From Pararhizobium sp. (GTDB lineage Bacteria > Pseudomonadota > Alphaproteobacteria > Rhizobiales > Rhizobiaceae): DNA of 64,000 nucleotides. The notes below the pieces were generated by a model. That model was given only the letters and a program-made list of their open reading frames with translations, was not told the origin of the DNA and made no database searches. The stretch spans positions 2,852,001-2,916,000 of the forward strand of contig CP051237.1 of NCBI GenBank assembly GCA_017794825.1. The letters run 5' to 3'. The translations under genes were made by a program, and so were the position numbers. Shown here piece after piece: positions 10,998 to 20,533 of this stretch (the stretch's first letter is position 1; each line of letters starts with the position of its first letter).

Positions 10998-11293
10998 GAC
11001 GGAAGAGGAAATATCAGCGATACTTCCCTTGCTTTGTGCTGTTCTCAGAGTCTTTCCTTTCTGTACCAGAACAACCTCTCTAGATTTGCAATATGGTACT
11101 CAATACCTGCCGCACAAGGCCGGTCTCCGCTACTCGATTGTAAGGGGAGGGTCGAAACCTGCTCTGCATGATAGCCGCATCGCAAATCATGCGAAAAGAA
11201 TAGCCATGATTTTGTTAAGGTTTCAAGACGGCGGCCTTCACGATTTTACGCGAAATCTTTCGAATTTCCCGCATTTGATAAATTTCCGTGTTG
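10998..11293. other. Intergenic region between rsfS and nadD
   Basis: About 300 bases without a confident gene. The part next to rsfS keeps the rsfS frame open and may encode an N-terminal arm of that protein. The rest is relatively AT-rich (around 11190-11290) and probably contains the rsfS promoter. I see no hairpin terminator or RNA gene here. Confidence 0.5.
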
Positions 11294-11899
11294 TCACAGA
11301 CCGCTCGGACTGGCCTCGCCGTTGCGAATCGCGGTCGATGAAAGCGCTGATCGCGGTCCATGGATGAAAGTCCAGGCCGGTGGTTTCATGCGCGCCAGCA
11401 GCGCTGCGTCGTCTTCGTCGACCCGCGCGAAATCATAGGTTTTGGCCATGCGCGAAGACAGGTACGCCAGTGTCGAGCCTGGCCGGTCGAAGACCGCGAT
11501 CGGCACGGCATCGACGATCTTGCGCCAGTTTTGCCAGCGGTGAAAGCCCGCCAGACTGTCTGCGCCCATGATCCATACGAAATTCACCCCGGTATTGCGC
11601 CGGCGCAGAAAGCGCAACGTCTCCTCCGTATAACGGAAATTATGGGTCGCCTCGAAGGTGGTGAACCGGATGCGCGGATCGTCGGCGATCTCCCTGCACC
11701 ATCGCAGTCTTTCGGCCAGGCCGGCGAGGTCAGCGTTGTTCTTAAGCGGATTTCCCGGCGTGATCATCCACCACAGCTGGTTGAGGCGAAGCCGGCGCAA
11801 CGCCGTTTCCGCGACCAGCGCATGACCGGCGTGCGGCGGGTTGAACGATCCTCCGAACAGGCCGACGGCCATGCCCGTTTCGGCATGCGGCGTGCGCAT
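11294..11899 (-). CDS. nadD: Nicotinate-nucleotide adenylyltransferase
   Basis: A 201-residue enzyme that joins ATP and nicotinate mononucleotide to make deamido-NAD, a step in NAD synthesis. The nucleotidyltransferase motif GGSFNPPHAGH lies near the N-terminus, WIMGADSLAGFHRW in the middle and the C-terminal signature LSSTAIRNG near the end. The frame is open well upstream inside proA, but the family start is close to the first motif. I chose the ATG 12 residues before VGLFGG; a GTG ten codons earlier, just after the proA stop, is an alternative. It is the next gene after proA and is probably in the same operon. Confidence 0.94.
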   Translation of the reverse strand: MRTPHAETGMAVGLFGGSFNPPHAGHALVAETALRRLRLNQLWWMITPGNPLKNNADLAGLAERLRWCREIADDPRIRFTTFEATHNFRYTEETLRFLRRRNTGVNFVWIMGADSLAGFHRWQNWRKIVDAVPIAVFDRPGSTLAYLSSRMAKTYDFARVDEDDAALLARMKPPAWTFIHGPRSALSSTAIRNGEASPSGL

Positions 11900-11933
11900 G
11901 GCTTGCGCCAGGTCTGAATTCGCCGTCACCGGC

Positions 11934-13250
11934 TCAGGGACGCGTCTGTCCGGAACCCCGGACTCGATATTTGAACGAGGTAAGCTGTTCGACGCCCACC
12001 GGTCCGCGGGCATGCATTTTTCCGGTGGCGATGCCGATCTCGGCGCCCATGCCGAATTCACCGCCATCGGCGAATTGCGTCGAGGCGTTGTGCAGCAGGA
12101 TCGCCGAATCGATCTCGTTGAAGAAGCGTTCCACAACGAGCGGATCCTCGGCAATCACCGCTTCGGTATGGTTGGACGACCAGCGGGCGATATGGTCGAT
12201 CGCGCCGTCGATACCATCGACGAGTTTTACCGAGATGATGGCGTCGAGATATTCGGTCGACCAGTCGGCTTCCGTCGCCGGAATTGCCTTGCCAAACAGC
12301 GCGCAAACCGCATCCGAGCCGCGGATTTGGCAGCCGGCGTCAGACAGGGCCGCGAGGACAGGCGCCAGATGCGTGTCAGCCGCCGCCCGGTCGACGAGCA
12401 GCGTTTCGGCGGCTCCGCAAATCCCGGTGCGGCGGAGTTTCGAATTTACCGCAATCTTCACCGCCATGTCGATATCGGCGGACTTGTCGATATAGATGTG
12501 GCACAGACCTTCCAGATGCGCGAAGACCGGCACCCGCGCTTCTGTCTGGACCCGTTCCACCAGGCTTCGGCCGCCGCGCGGCACGATTACGTCGATGGCG
12601 CCGCCGAGCCCTTTCAGCATTTCTCCGACGGCCGCGCGATCCGTGGTCGGTACGATCTGGATAGCCTGTTCGGGAAGTCCGGCCTGCTTCAATCCTTTTA
12701 CCAGGCATTCATGGATGGCTGTCGACGAATTGATCGAATCCGAGCCGCCGCGCAGGATCACCGCATTGCCGGATTTCAGACACAGCGCGCCGGCGTCGGC
12801 TGTTACATTCGGGCGGCTTTCGTAGATCACGCCAATGACGCCGAGCGGCGTGCGCACGCGCTCGATCTTCAGGCCGTTCGGCCGCGACCATGCGGCAATC
12901 ACGTCTCCGACCGGGTCCTTCAGACCCCTGATCGCCCGAATGCCTTCCGCCATCGCCGTCACCCGATCTGCATCCAGCTTGAGCCGGTCGCGAAAGGAGG
13001 GCGCCATGTCGGCGTCCTCTGCGTTTTTCATGTCGATCGCATTTGCGGCCAGGATATCGTCGCTGCCAGCGAGGATGGCGTCGGCCATGGCGTCAAGCGC
13101 GCTGTCCTTGGCTGAGGTCGGCGCAATTGCAAGCTTTGCGCTGGCTTGCCTGGCGTTTCCGCCGAGGGTCGCCATCAGTTCGGCGATGTCGCCGCGGCTT
13201 GCCGAATGTTCCAGCATCCTCTCGCTCCCTGTCTTCTCAACCGTCTTCAT
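11934..13250 (-). CDS. proA: Gamma-glutamyl phosphate reductase
   Basis: A 438-residue aldehyde-dehydrogenase-fold enzyme for the second step of proline synthesis: NADPH-dependent reduction of gamma-glutamyl phosphate to glutamate semialdehyde. The catalytic cysteine sits in [14 protein letters not shown]. The conserved blocks [39 protein letters not shown] and [15 protein letters not shown] are complete. It starts inside the last 14 bases of proB, so the two enzymes, which act as a complex on a labile intermediate, are translationally coupled. Confidence 0.97.
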   Translation of the reverse strand: MKTVEKTGSERMLEHSASRGDIAELMATLGGNARQASAKLAIAPTSAKDSALDAMADAILAGSDDILAANAIDMKNAEDADMAPSFRDRLKLDADRVTAMAEGIRAIRGLKDPVGDVIAAWSRPNGLKIERVRTPLGVIGVIYESRPNVTADAGALCLKSGNAVILRGGSDSINSSTAIHECLVKGLKQAGLPEQAIQIVPTTDRAAVGEMLKGLGGAIDVIVPRGGRSLVERVQTEARVPVFAHLEGLCHIYIDKSADIDMAVKIAVNSKLRRTGICGAAETLLVDRAAADTHLAPVLAALSDAGCQIRGSDAVCALFGKAIPATEADWSTEYLDAIISVKLVDGIDGAIDHIARWSSNHTEAVIAEDPLVVERFFNEIDSAILLHNASTQFADGGEFGMGAEIGIATGKMHARGPVGVEQLTSFKYRVRGSGQTRP

Positions 13251-14409
13251 TCGTTGCTAAATCACCGACTGTCAACACCATGTCGTCGCGGTGGATCATC
13301 GCGGTGCGGCCCGCATAGCCGAGAATATCGATGATTTCGGACGATTTGCGGCCGGCGATGCGGGTGGCTTCCTCTGCGCCGTAGGCGGAAAGGCCCCGCG
13401 CAATTTCACGGCCTGCCGGATCGCGAATGACTATCGTGTCGCCGCGCTCGAAACTGCCGTCGATATGTCTTACGCCCGCCGGAAGCAGGCTTTTTCCCGA
13501 AAGCAGAGCCGCCGCGGCGCCCTCGTCGATGGTGAAGGCGCCGGCAGGCTGGAGCTGGCCCGCGATCCAGGTTTTGCGCGCGGTGACCTGGGTGTTGCGC
13601 GCGGCAAAGAAGGTGTGACGCGCGCCGTCGTCGATGGCGGCGATCGGGTGATCCACCTTTCCGGACGCTATGATCATGGCGCAGCCGGCGCCGGTCGCGA
13701 TACGCCCGGCCTCGATCTTCGTCTTCATTCCGCCTCGCGACAGTTCAGAACCGGCGTCGCCCGCCATCTCGAAAACGCTGGCCGTGACTTCAGGCACATA
13801 GTCGATGAACTGCGCATCCGGGTCGACGCCCGGCGGCGCGGAGTACAGCCCGTCCACGTCGGACAACAGCACCAGCAAGTCCGCGCCGGCCATTGTTGCG
13901 ACGCGCGCCGCCAGCCGGTCATTGTCGCCATAGCGGATCTCGGAGGTGGCGACCGTGTCGTTTTCATTGATGACGGGAATGGCGCCGAGCTTCAACAGCT
14001 GCCCGATCGTGGCGCGGGCGTTGAGATAGTTGCGGCGCGCGCGGGTGTCTTCCAGCGTCAGCAGCAACTGTCCGGCGAGAATGTCGTTTGCGGACAGCGT
14101 TTCCGACCAGGCCTTGGCGAGCGCGATCTGACCAATCGCCGCCGCGGCCTGACTTTCCTCCAGCTTCAGGCTTTTCGCCCTGGCGAGCGCGGATCCTGCG
14201 GGCAGAATCGTGCGGCCCAGGGCTATGGCGCCGGAGGAGACGACAATGATCTCCACGCCCCTCGCGTGCAGGGCTGCGATATCCGCGCACAGCGCCTCCA
14301 GCCAGCCGTGACGCAGGCCGCGGGCGCGGTCGACCAGCAGGGCGGAGCCGATCTTGATGACGACCCTGCGGTAGTCTCGCAGTTGCTTGCCCCTTTGGCC
14401 CATTTTCAA
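13237..14409 (-). CDS. proB: Glutamate 5-kinase
   Basis: A 390-residue kinase that phosphorylates glutamate to start proline synthesis. It has an amino-acid kinase domain (about residues 10-260) with [41 protein letters not shown] and the [11 protein letters not shown] motif, followed by a C-terminal PUA domain (about residues 290-375, with [18 protein letters not shown]). Proline feedback inhibition is known for this family. It lies between obgE (25 bases upstream) and proA (overlapping). Confidence 0.97.
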   Translation of the reverse strand: MKMGQRGKQLRDYRRVVIKIGSALLVDRARGLRHGWLEALCADIAALHARGVEIIVVSSGAIALGRTILPAGSALARAKSLKLEESQAAAAIGQIALAKAWSETLSANDILAGQLLLTLEDTRARRNYLNARATIGQLLKLGAIPVINENDTVATSEIRYGDNDRLAARVATMAGADLLVLLSDVDGLYSAPPGVDPDAQFIDYVPEVTASVFEMAGDAGSELSRGGMKTKIEAGRIATGAGCAMIIASGKVDHPIAAIDDGARHTFFAARNTQVTARKTWIAGQLQPAGAFTIDEGAAAALLSGKSLLPAGVRHIDGSFERGDTIVIRDPAGREIARGLSAYGAEEATRIAGRKSSEIIDILGYAGRTAMIHRDDMVLTVGDLATNEDG

Positions 14410-14434
14410 ACTATCATTGTCCGGTGCTGTCTGG

Positions 14435-15523
<1,089 letters not shown>

Positions 15524-15556
15524 TCAATTGTTGCGGGCAACGCCGATTTGCAGGGT

Positions 15557-16156
15557 TCACGCGGCGGCCCAGCTTCTGAGCGAAATCCAGGTCTTGCGGT
15601 CCAGCCGGTACCATTCGACCGGCACGGACGCGCCCAGCGCCAGCGATGTCACCATGCCGGTGCCCTGGAACTGGAAGCCGCATTTGTGGATCACCCGACG
15701 GGACCCCGGATTGGTGACCCTGCATCGCACGTCGATGAACTCTATGTCACGCGTTCGGAACGCCATGTCGATCACGGCATGGGCGGCTTCCGTGGCGTAA
15801 CCCTTCCCCCAGAAGGGTTCGCCGATCCAGTAGCCGAGTTCCAGCGTCACCGCGTCCTGCTGGGGTTCGACGCCGCAGCAGCCCAGAAACCGGCCATTGT
15901 CGGCGTCCGTCACCGCATAGATGCATTTGCCAAGCGCCCCGGTTTTGGTTCGCTTGATGAACTCCGCCGCATCCTTTCGCGTATAGGGGTGCGGCATGCG
16001 AGACACCATGGTTGCAACCCGCACATTGTTGGCAAGACAGGCGATCGCGTCGGTGTCTTCCTTGTGCGGCGCCCTCAGCACAAGCCTTTGGGTGACCAGA
16101 ACAGGGCACCCGCCCCGTTCTATGCTGCTTTCATCTTCCCGTTCTTCCTGTCCCAT
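15557..16156 (-). CDS. GNAT-family N-acetyltransferase (RimJ/RimL-like)
   Basis: A 199-residue acetyltransferase of the RimJ/RimL-like GNAT group, which includes enzymes that acetylate protein N-termini and small molecules. It has the entry strand LVLRAPHKEDTDAI, the typical ELGYWIGEPFWGKGYATEA with the acetyl-CoA pyrophosphate loop (GKGYAT), and GSRRVIHKCGF. The start was placed at the ATG preceded by GGAGG with an eight-base spacing. It lies in the usual rhizobial position between rpmA and obgE, but a terminator after rpmA separates it from the ribosomal operon. The substrate cannot be told. Confidence 0.88.
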   Translation of the reverse strand: MGQEEREDESSIERGGCPVLVTQRLVLRAPHKEDTDAIACLANNVRVATMVSRMPHPYTRKDAAEFIKRTKTGALGKCIYAVTDADNGRFLGCCGVEPQQDAVTLELGYWIGEPFWGKGYATEAAHAVIDMAFRTRDIEFIDVRCRVTNPGSRRVIHKCGFQFQGTGMVTSLALGASVPVEWYRLDRKTWISLRSWAAA

Positions 16157-16174
16157 GATCAAGACCTCCAGTTG

Positions 16175-16208
16175 CAAAGGAAAAGGGAGATGGCGCCCCA
16201 TCTCCCTT
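16175..16208 (-). terminator. Rho-independent terminator after rpmA
   Basis: A perfect 11-bp stem (AAGGGAGATGG with CCATCTCCCTT) around a four-base loop. On the minus strand it is followed by TTCCTTT. It ends the rplU-rpmA transcript and lies directly before the ribosome binding site of the acetyltransferase gene, which therefore depends on read-through or its own promoter. Confidence 0.82.
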
Positions 16209-16270
16209 GAACTTTTGGTCTGATTTCTCAGCCGGGTCGATGAGACGCCGGCTGTCGAGACTTTAACCGG

Positions 16271-16540
16271 CTATTCCGCTGCTTCCGCGCGCGGCATTAC
16301 GGACACATATGTGCGGCCGTTGGCTTTTTGACGGAAGTTCACATTGCCTTCCACCGTGGCGAAGATCGTGTGATCTTTGCCGAGGCCAACGCCCTGACCC
16401 GGATGCCATTTGGTGCCGCGCTGACGCACGATAATGTTGCCCGGGATCACGGCTTCGCCGCCGAACTTTTTCACGCCGAGACGTTTGGATTCCGAATCGC
16501 GACCGTTGCGCGACGAACCGCCAGCTTTTTTGTGTGCCAT
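16271..16540 (-). CDS. rpmA: 50S ribosomal protein L27
   Basis: An 89-residue ribosomal protein near the peptidyl-transferase centre. The N-terminus ([20 protein letters not shown]) and the core ([15 protein letters not shown], then [10 protein letters not shown]) match L27 exactly. The N-terminal tail starts with MAHKK and has no extra peptide, so no Prp-type cleavage is expected. It follows rplU after 24 bases, the standard operon. Confidence 0.98.
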   Translation of the reverse strand: MAHKKAGGSSRNGRDSESKRLGVKKFGGEAVIPGNIIVRQRGTKWHPGQGVGLGKDHTIFATVEGNVNFRQKANGRTYVSVMPRAEAAE

Positions 16541-16564
16541 TGGTCTACTCCTTTACCCGCTCGA

Positions 16565-17212
16565 TTACTTCTTGGCTTCTTCGGCCAGAGCCTTCGCCTG
16601 GCCCAGCCAGTCGTCGCGCTCGATGCGGCCCTTGAAGTTCAACGTGTCGTCGAGCTTCGCGATGTCTTCCTTGCTGAATGCGGCGATCTGCGCGAACTGG
16701 GTCACGCCTGCTGCATGCAGCTTCTTTTCCAGAGCCGGGCCGACGCCGGAGATCTTCTTCAGATCGTCGGGCTCGCCTTCAGGCGCGGTGAAAACCGCGG
16801 CTTCGGACTTGGCTTCTTCCTTCTTGGGCGCAGCCTTGGCTTCGGCCTTGGGCGCGCTGTCAGCCTTCTTGGCGGCGGCCTTCTTCGACGGCTTTGCGCC
16901 TCCGGTCAGAATCTCGGAGATGCGGATCGTCGTTTCATGCTGCCGATGGCCGCGGGTGCGCTTCGAATTCTGGCGCCGGCGCTTCTTGAAGGCGATAACT
17001 TTGCGGGCACGGCCCTGCTCGACGACTTCCGCCGTGACCATGGCGCCATCGACAAAGGGCGTTCCGATCGTGGCGTCGGCGCCTTCGCCGACCATCAGCA
17101 CTTCGCCGAACTCCACCGTGTCGCCGGCTTCGCCGGAAAGCTTCCCGACCTTGAGCAGGTCGTCGGCGGAAACGGAATACTGCTTACCGCCTGTTTTGAT
17201 GACTGCGAACAT
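16565..17212 (-). CDS. rplU: 50S ribosomal protein L21 with long C-terminal extension
   Basis: A 215-residue protein. Residues 1-103 are normal L21 ([14 protein letters not shown], then [20 protein letters not shown] and the IRISEI end). After this comes a low-complexity linker of Ala, Lys, Glu and Pro (about residues 105-150). The last 65 residues form a helix-hairpin-helix-like domain ([21 protein letters not shown]) of the kind seen in predicted nucleic-acid-binding tails. Such extended L21 proteins are common in Hyphomicrobiales; E. coli L21 is only 103 residues. The role of the tail is not known. Confidence 0.95.
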   Translation of the reverse strand: MFAVIKTGGKQYSVSADDLLKVGKLSGEAGDTVEFGEVLMVGEGADATIGTPFVDGAMVTAEVVEQGRARKVIAFKKRRRQNSKRTRGHRQHETTIRISEILTGGAKPSKKAAAKKADSAPKAEAKAAPKKEEAKSEAAVFTAPEGEPDDLKKISGVGPALEKKLHAAGVTQFAQIAAFSKEDIAKLDDTLNFKGRIERDDWLGQAKALAEEAKK

Positions 17213-17527
17213 TTTTTACCTTTCCATGTTCAGTACGGCTTGTGGCGCATCGCCCAGCCGTCTTTTTATCCAGTCGGTTTCGGGTTGCCGTCCGGTGAGC
17301 TGTGAGACTTTCCGTTCGGCGGTTTGTCGGCGGTTTGCGCGCATGCGCAAGCCTGCCAAAAACATATGGCGCAAGTCCCCTCACGCCATCGATAGCGCGC
17401 AGATACGGGACTGTGGTTGCAAAGTCAAGGCGAGAAGCGCGATTGCAGCGCAGTTTGGGCTTGTGCGCCGGTCGATTTGTGCCTATGACAGCGCCCGCGC
17501 CGGACCACACGCCGACAAAGCGCTTTA
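17213..17527. other. Intergenic region between rplU and tRNA-Ser
   Basis: About 315 bases with no gene I can support. A 79-codon open frame on the plus strand and a longer one on the minus strand both run into the tRNA and have no family features. The region should contain the rplU promoter (minus strand) and the tRNA promoter (plus strand). I could not assign a ribosomal-protein leader structure. Confidence 0.5.
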
Positions 17528-17620
<93 letters not shown>

Positions 17621-17642
17621 TTCAAGGGTCCTTTCTTGTCAC

Positions 17643-17687
17643 ATGGTTTACATTTGATACCGGAGAGATGGTTTACACTATCTCCGG
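17643..17687. repeat. Direct and inverted repeats at the end of the IS481-type remnant
   Basis: ATGGTTTACA occurs twice (17643-17652 and 17668-17677), 25 bases apart. CCGGAGA (17660-17666) and TCTCCGG (17681-17687) form an inverted pair. The block immediately follows the stop codon of the transposase remnant and looks like a decayed element end. Confidence 0.5.
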
Positions 17688-17783
17688 GGCGAATGGGTTT
17701 TCAGTGGGTTCTACGCGGTCCTCCTTGTCATCGAAGAAACCCAGATCATAGTCGAGGAATGAGACCAGCCAAATGCGGTCTTC
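17673..17783 (-). pseudogene. C-terminal remnant of an IS481-type transposase
   Basis: On the minus strand a 36-codon open stretch ends in TAA and reads ..RIWLVSFLDYDLGFF.., then ..VEPTENPFAPEIV. This matches the C-terminal tail I know from IS481-family DDE transposases (pattern IWLVSFMxYDLGYxD and ENPFGPKVL). All upstream parts of the transposase, including the catalytic DDE region, are missing. The remnant is cut off at about 17783, where a fragment of an unrelated gene begins on the other strand. Confidence 0.7.
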
Positions 17784-17784
17784 G

Positions 17785-17868
17785 ACGTCGGCGCTCGATC
17801 CGGAACTGGTCGGGGAGGCGCCTCAGGTCATGCGCGATCTCGCCAACAGCGGCATGAAGATGATCGCG
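17785..17868 (+). pseudogene. 28-codon fragment of a polar amino-acid ABC transporter ATPase (GlnQ/AapP type)
   Basis: The plus strand reads TSALDPELVGE followed by APQVMRDLANSGMKMIA. This is the part just after the Walker B motif of polar amino-acid ABC ATPases, whose usual sequence is SALDPELVGEVLxVMxxLAxxGMTMxVVTHE. Both the Walker A half and the C-terminal half are missing, and the reading diverges after MIA. It is a relic, not a gene. It abuts the transposase remnant at 17783/17785. Confidence 0.65.
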
Positions 17869-17935
17869 GCGCCAAAAAAATCCGAGTACCAGGGAGTTCC
17901 TCTCACGCGTCCTGTGAGGAGCAGGTACGGGTCCG

Positions 17936-17953
17936 TTTCATGATGCGGAATGC
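17936..17953. promoter_or_regulatory. Operator-like site 1 of the 18-32 kb catabolic island (IclR-type)
   Basis: TTTCATGATGCGGAATGC. The 15-base core TTTCATGATGCGGAA is nearly identical to sites at 25608 and 28954 (consensus TTYCAYRATGCGGAA). TTYC and GGAA arms around seven bases fit the half-site style of IclR-family operators. It lies 123 bases upstream of the TAXI receptor gene. The remaining bases up to 18075 hold no gene; a small 6-bp stem (ATGCAG at 18035, CTGCAT at 18050) is present in the leader. Confidence 0.55.
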
Positions 17954-18075
17954 CAGCCAATCAGGGATTACACCACCTGTCCAATCACTCTACGATCCGC
18001 CATCAATGCGATCGGGACGATGCGCATCTGAACAATGCAGTTATTTACGCTGCATGTATTAAAGGGAGGATCAGT

Positions 18076-19209
18076 ATGAAGACTGTTCATGCATTTCTGG
18101 CGAGCGCAATGCTTTTTGCCGGATCGGCTTTCGCGGACGCGGTGGCCCAGGAAATTCAACTGCCGTCCACGGTGTCCTGGACATCCTACGACGTCGGATC
18201 GTCGGGCTATGTCCAGGCCGTCGCCATCGGCGCTGCGCTCAGCGACGCCTATTCGACCAACCTGCGCGTGCTGCCGGCGACAAGCGATGTTGCGCGCGTT
18301 CTTCCGGTCAAGCAGGGGCGGGTCGATTTCGCGCTCCTCGGTTCGGAGTCCTTCAACGCCGTGGAAGGCACTGTGGCCTTCGCCGATCCGCAACTGGGTC
18401 CGCAGCAGCTACAGATGCTTTACGGCGCAAACTCCGACAACTGCTTCACACTCGCCCTGCAGGGTGATCTGACCGTCAGCGGTGCTGACGATCTGCGTGG
18501 CAAACGCATCGGCTGGGTGGTCGGTTCTCCGGCGCTGCAGGAAAATGTCGCAGCGTTTCTCGCATTCTACGGCCTGACATGGGACGACGTCGAAAAGGTC
18601 GATGTTCCGAGTTTCGCCGGATCCTGGGAAGCGTTTCTCAATGGCCAGGTCGACGCCGTCACGACATTGACGACCGTATCCTTCGCCACCCAGGCTGCGG
18701 CTTCGCCGTCCGGTCTGAACTGGTTGGCGCTGCCTGCATCCGACAAGGAAGGCTGGGAAAAGCTGCGCATGATCAAGCCGCAATTCGCGCCGCGCGTCGG
18801 CACCGCCGGAGCGAACATGTCGAAGGAAAAGTCGGTTGAGTGCGCCGGTTTCCCGTTCCCTGTGCTGCTCGCCTATCCGGATCAGGACGAGGACATGATC
18901 TACAACCTGACGAAGGCGATCGACCTGCAGTATGGTGAATTCGTGACTGCCGAGCCTAGCCTTGTCGGCTGGGCGGCCGACCGTCAGAACTTCCAGTGGA
19001 ATGCGCCCTATCATGCCGGCGCGGTTCGCTACTGGAAGGAAAAGGGGCTGTGGACCGACGCCGACACGGAGCACAACGAAGCTCTGATCAAGCGCCAGGA
19101 CATCCTGCAGAGCGCCTGGGAAGGCCTTCCCGAAGGCGATCGTAGCGAGAAATGGTCCGAAACGAGGACCAAAGCCCTCGAAGACGCAGGCCTGCCGACC
19201 TACAACTGA
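18076..19209 (+). CDS. TAXI-family TRAP transporter substrate-binding protein
   Basis: A 377-residue exported receptor with a signal peptide (cleavage near SAFADAVAQ, about residue 25). It belongs to the TAXI group of TRAP solute-binding proteins: after the signal come SYDVGSSGYVQAVAIGAAL, RVLPATSDVARVLPVKQGRVDFALLGSES and, later, DLRGKRIGWVVGSPALQENV. The ATG was chosen because GGGAGG lies seven bases upstream; the frame is open earlier but without family sequence. TAXI receptors work with large fused TRAP permeases, and one lies on the opposite strand at 22516, so the two probably form one uptake system. A strong hairpin follows the gene. Confidence 0.93.
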   Translation: MKTVHAFLASAMLFAGSAFADAVAQEIQLPSTVSWTSYDVGSSGYVQAVAIGAALSDAYSTNLRVLPATSDVARVLPVKQGRVDFALLGSESFNAVEGTVAFADPQLGPQQLQMLYGANSDNCFTLALQGDLTVSGADDLRGKRIGWVVGSPALQENVAAFLAFYGLTWDDVEKVDVPSFAGSWEAFLNGQVDAVTTLTTVSFATQAAASPSGLNWLALPASDKEGWEKLRMIKPQFAPRVGTAGANMSKEKSVECAGFPFPVLLAYPDQDEDMIYNLTKAIDLQYGEFVTAEPSLVGWAADRQNFQWNAPYHAGAVRYWKEKGLWTDADTEHNEALIKRQDILQSAWEGLPEGDRSEKWSETRTKALEDAGLPTYN

Positions 19210-19255
19210 CGCAAACCGGGCAGCGCCGTTGCCCGATCAACGATGATAAATGCTT

Positions 19256-19282
19256 TTGTGGCGGGGTCGTTCCCCGCCACAA
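19256..19282 (+). terminator. Strong hairpin after the TAXI receptor gene
   Basis: A 10-11 bp stem (TGTGGCGGGG with CCCCGCCACA) and a TCGTT loop, 46 bases after the receptor stop. There is no T-run behind it, so it is either a weak terminator or an mRNA 3'-protecting stem. Such stems often keep receptor transcripts at higher level than the genes that follow. Confidence 0.5.
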
Positions 19283-19319
19283 TCATTAAGGCAAAACGGT
19301 AAACGACAGGGAGACATGA

Positions 19320-19775
19320 ATGGCGCAGACACGCCTGTTCGAGGATTTCGAGGTCGGCGAAATCTGGACGAGCCGCAAGGAAACAATCACCGAAGAAGAC
19401 ATTATCGTATTTGCGAAAGTCAACGATCCTCAAACAATTCATACGGATCCCACCGCAGCCGCAAAGGGTCGATTCGGAACCGTGATCGCCAGCGGCTGGC
19501 AGATTGCTGCACTCTCGCTCCGTCTCTTTGTCGAGGACGGAGGTTACGGCGATACCCCGATGGTTGGTCTCGGTGTGGACGAACTGCGGTGGCGACAGGT
19601 GGTCAAGCCTGGCGATGTGCTTCAGGTGAAGCGTGAAGTCGTCGAGACGCGGCGCTCCAAATCCAGACCCGATCGCGGAGTCATAAGGACGAGGGTGGAG
19701 GTCAGGAACCAGAACGACGAGGTCGTTCTCTCCCTCATTTCGTCAGGTCAGGTCCCGACCCGCACGCCCGAATAA
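19320..19775 (+). CDS. MaoC-family dehydratase (R-hydratase type)
   Basis: A 151-residue hot-dog-fold protein of the MaoC/R-specific enoyl-CoA hydratase family. Its catalytic Asp/His pair is in NDPQTIHTDPTAA, followed by GTVIASGWQIAALSLRL. These enzymes add water to enoyl-CoA thioesters. It is preceded by AGGGAGAC and follows the TAXI receptor gene. A second MaoC gene is encoded at 22070 on the other strand next to the CoA ligase, so two hydration steps, or one step with a two-subunit enzyme, are possible. Confidence 0.88.
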   Translation: MAQTRLFEDFEVGEIWTSRKETITEEDIIVFAKVNDPQTIHTDPTAAAKGRFGTVIASGWQIAALSLRLFVEDGGYGDTPMVGLGVDELRWRQVVKPGDVLQVKREVVETRRSKSRPDRGVIRTRVEVRNQNDEVVLSLISSGQVPTRTPE

Positions 19776-19783
19776 CCTGTCTC

Positions 19784-20533
19784 TCACGGCAGGTGCCGAC
19801 CCTCGTCGACAATGATCTCGACGCCGGTCGAACTGGTCAGATGAACGACGCAGGAATAGACGGCGTCGGCGACGGCGCCGACGTCGGTGACTTTTTTGAG
19901 GGGCGTGTTGGCTGCGATCTTTTCAAGTGCGCCTGGCGCACGACCCTTCACGAATTCGGTGTCGACGGCGCCAGGCGAAACGGTCATGACGCGGACCGAC
20001 GGCCCCATGACCTTCGCCAGAGCAATGGTCAGTGTGTGAACGCCGGCCTTGGATGCACAGTAGGCAAGGTTGCTGCCGGTCCCGGTCGTCGCCGCTACGG
20101 AGCCGATATTGATCACCGCCGCTTGCGGCGCGGCCTTCAACAGTGGCGCGAGCGTGCGGATTACCGCAAAAGGCCCACGCAGATTGACCCGCGTGATCTC
20201 GTCGAAAAGCTCGTCCGTCAGATCATCAAGATTCGCGGCGGGAACGGGAACCGTCCGGCCGGCCGAATTGACGAGCACATCGACCTCTCCGAACCTTGCG
20301 CTGAGAGCTTTGGCTGCTTCGGCAAGACTTGGAGCATCGTCAATTTTCATGCGGATGGCGAAATGGCCGTCACCGGAAAGGCTGGCGGCCATCGCTTCCG
20401 CCTTGCTGGCGTCCGAGTGATATCCGAGTGCAATCCGCGCGCCATGCGCTGCGAAGAGCTGCGCCGTGGCGGCGCCGATGCCGCTTGCGCCGCCTGTTAT
20501 GACAATGCGTTTGCCGTCCAGTGAGTAACTCAT
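19784..20533 (-). CDS. Short-chain dehydrogenase/reductase
   Basis: A 249-residue classical SDR. The cofactor motif GGASGIGAATAQ is at the N-terminus, NSAGRT takes the place of the usual NAGxxG motif, and the catalytic Ser and YCASK motif (with GSVAATTGTGSNLAY before it) are present. The C-terminal end (VDEGRHLP) is typical. It probably oxidises or reduces a hydroxyacyl-CoA or related intermediate. Its start overlaps the stop of the CoA ligase gene by four bases, so it is the last gene of the minus-strand operon that begins near 25520. Confidence 0.9.
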   Translation of the reverse strand: MSYSLDGKRIVITGGASGIGAATAQLFAAHGARIALGYHSDASKAEAMAASLSGDGHFAIRMKIDDAPSLAEAAKALSARFGEVDVLVNSAGRTVPVPAANLDDLTDELFDEITRVNLRGPFAVIRTLAPLLKAAPQAAVINIGSVAATTGTGSNLAYCASKAGVHTLTIALAKVMGPSVRVMTVSPGAVDTEFVKGRAPGALEKIAANTPLKKVTDVGAVADAVYSCVVHLTSSTGVEIIVDEGRHLP

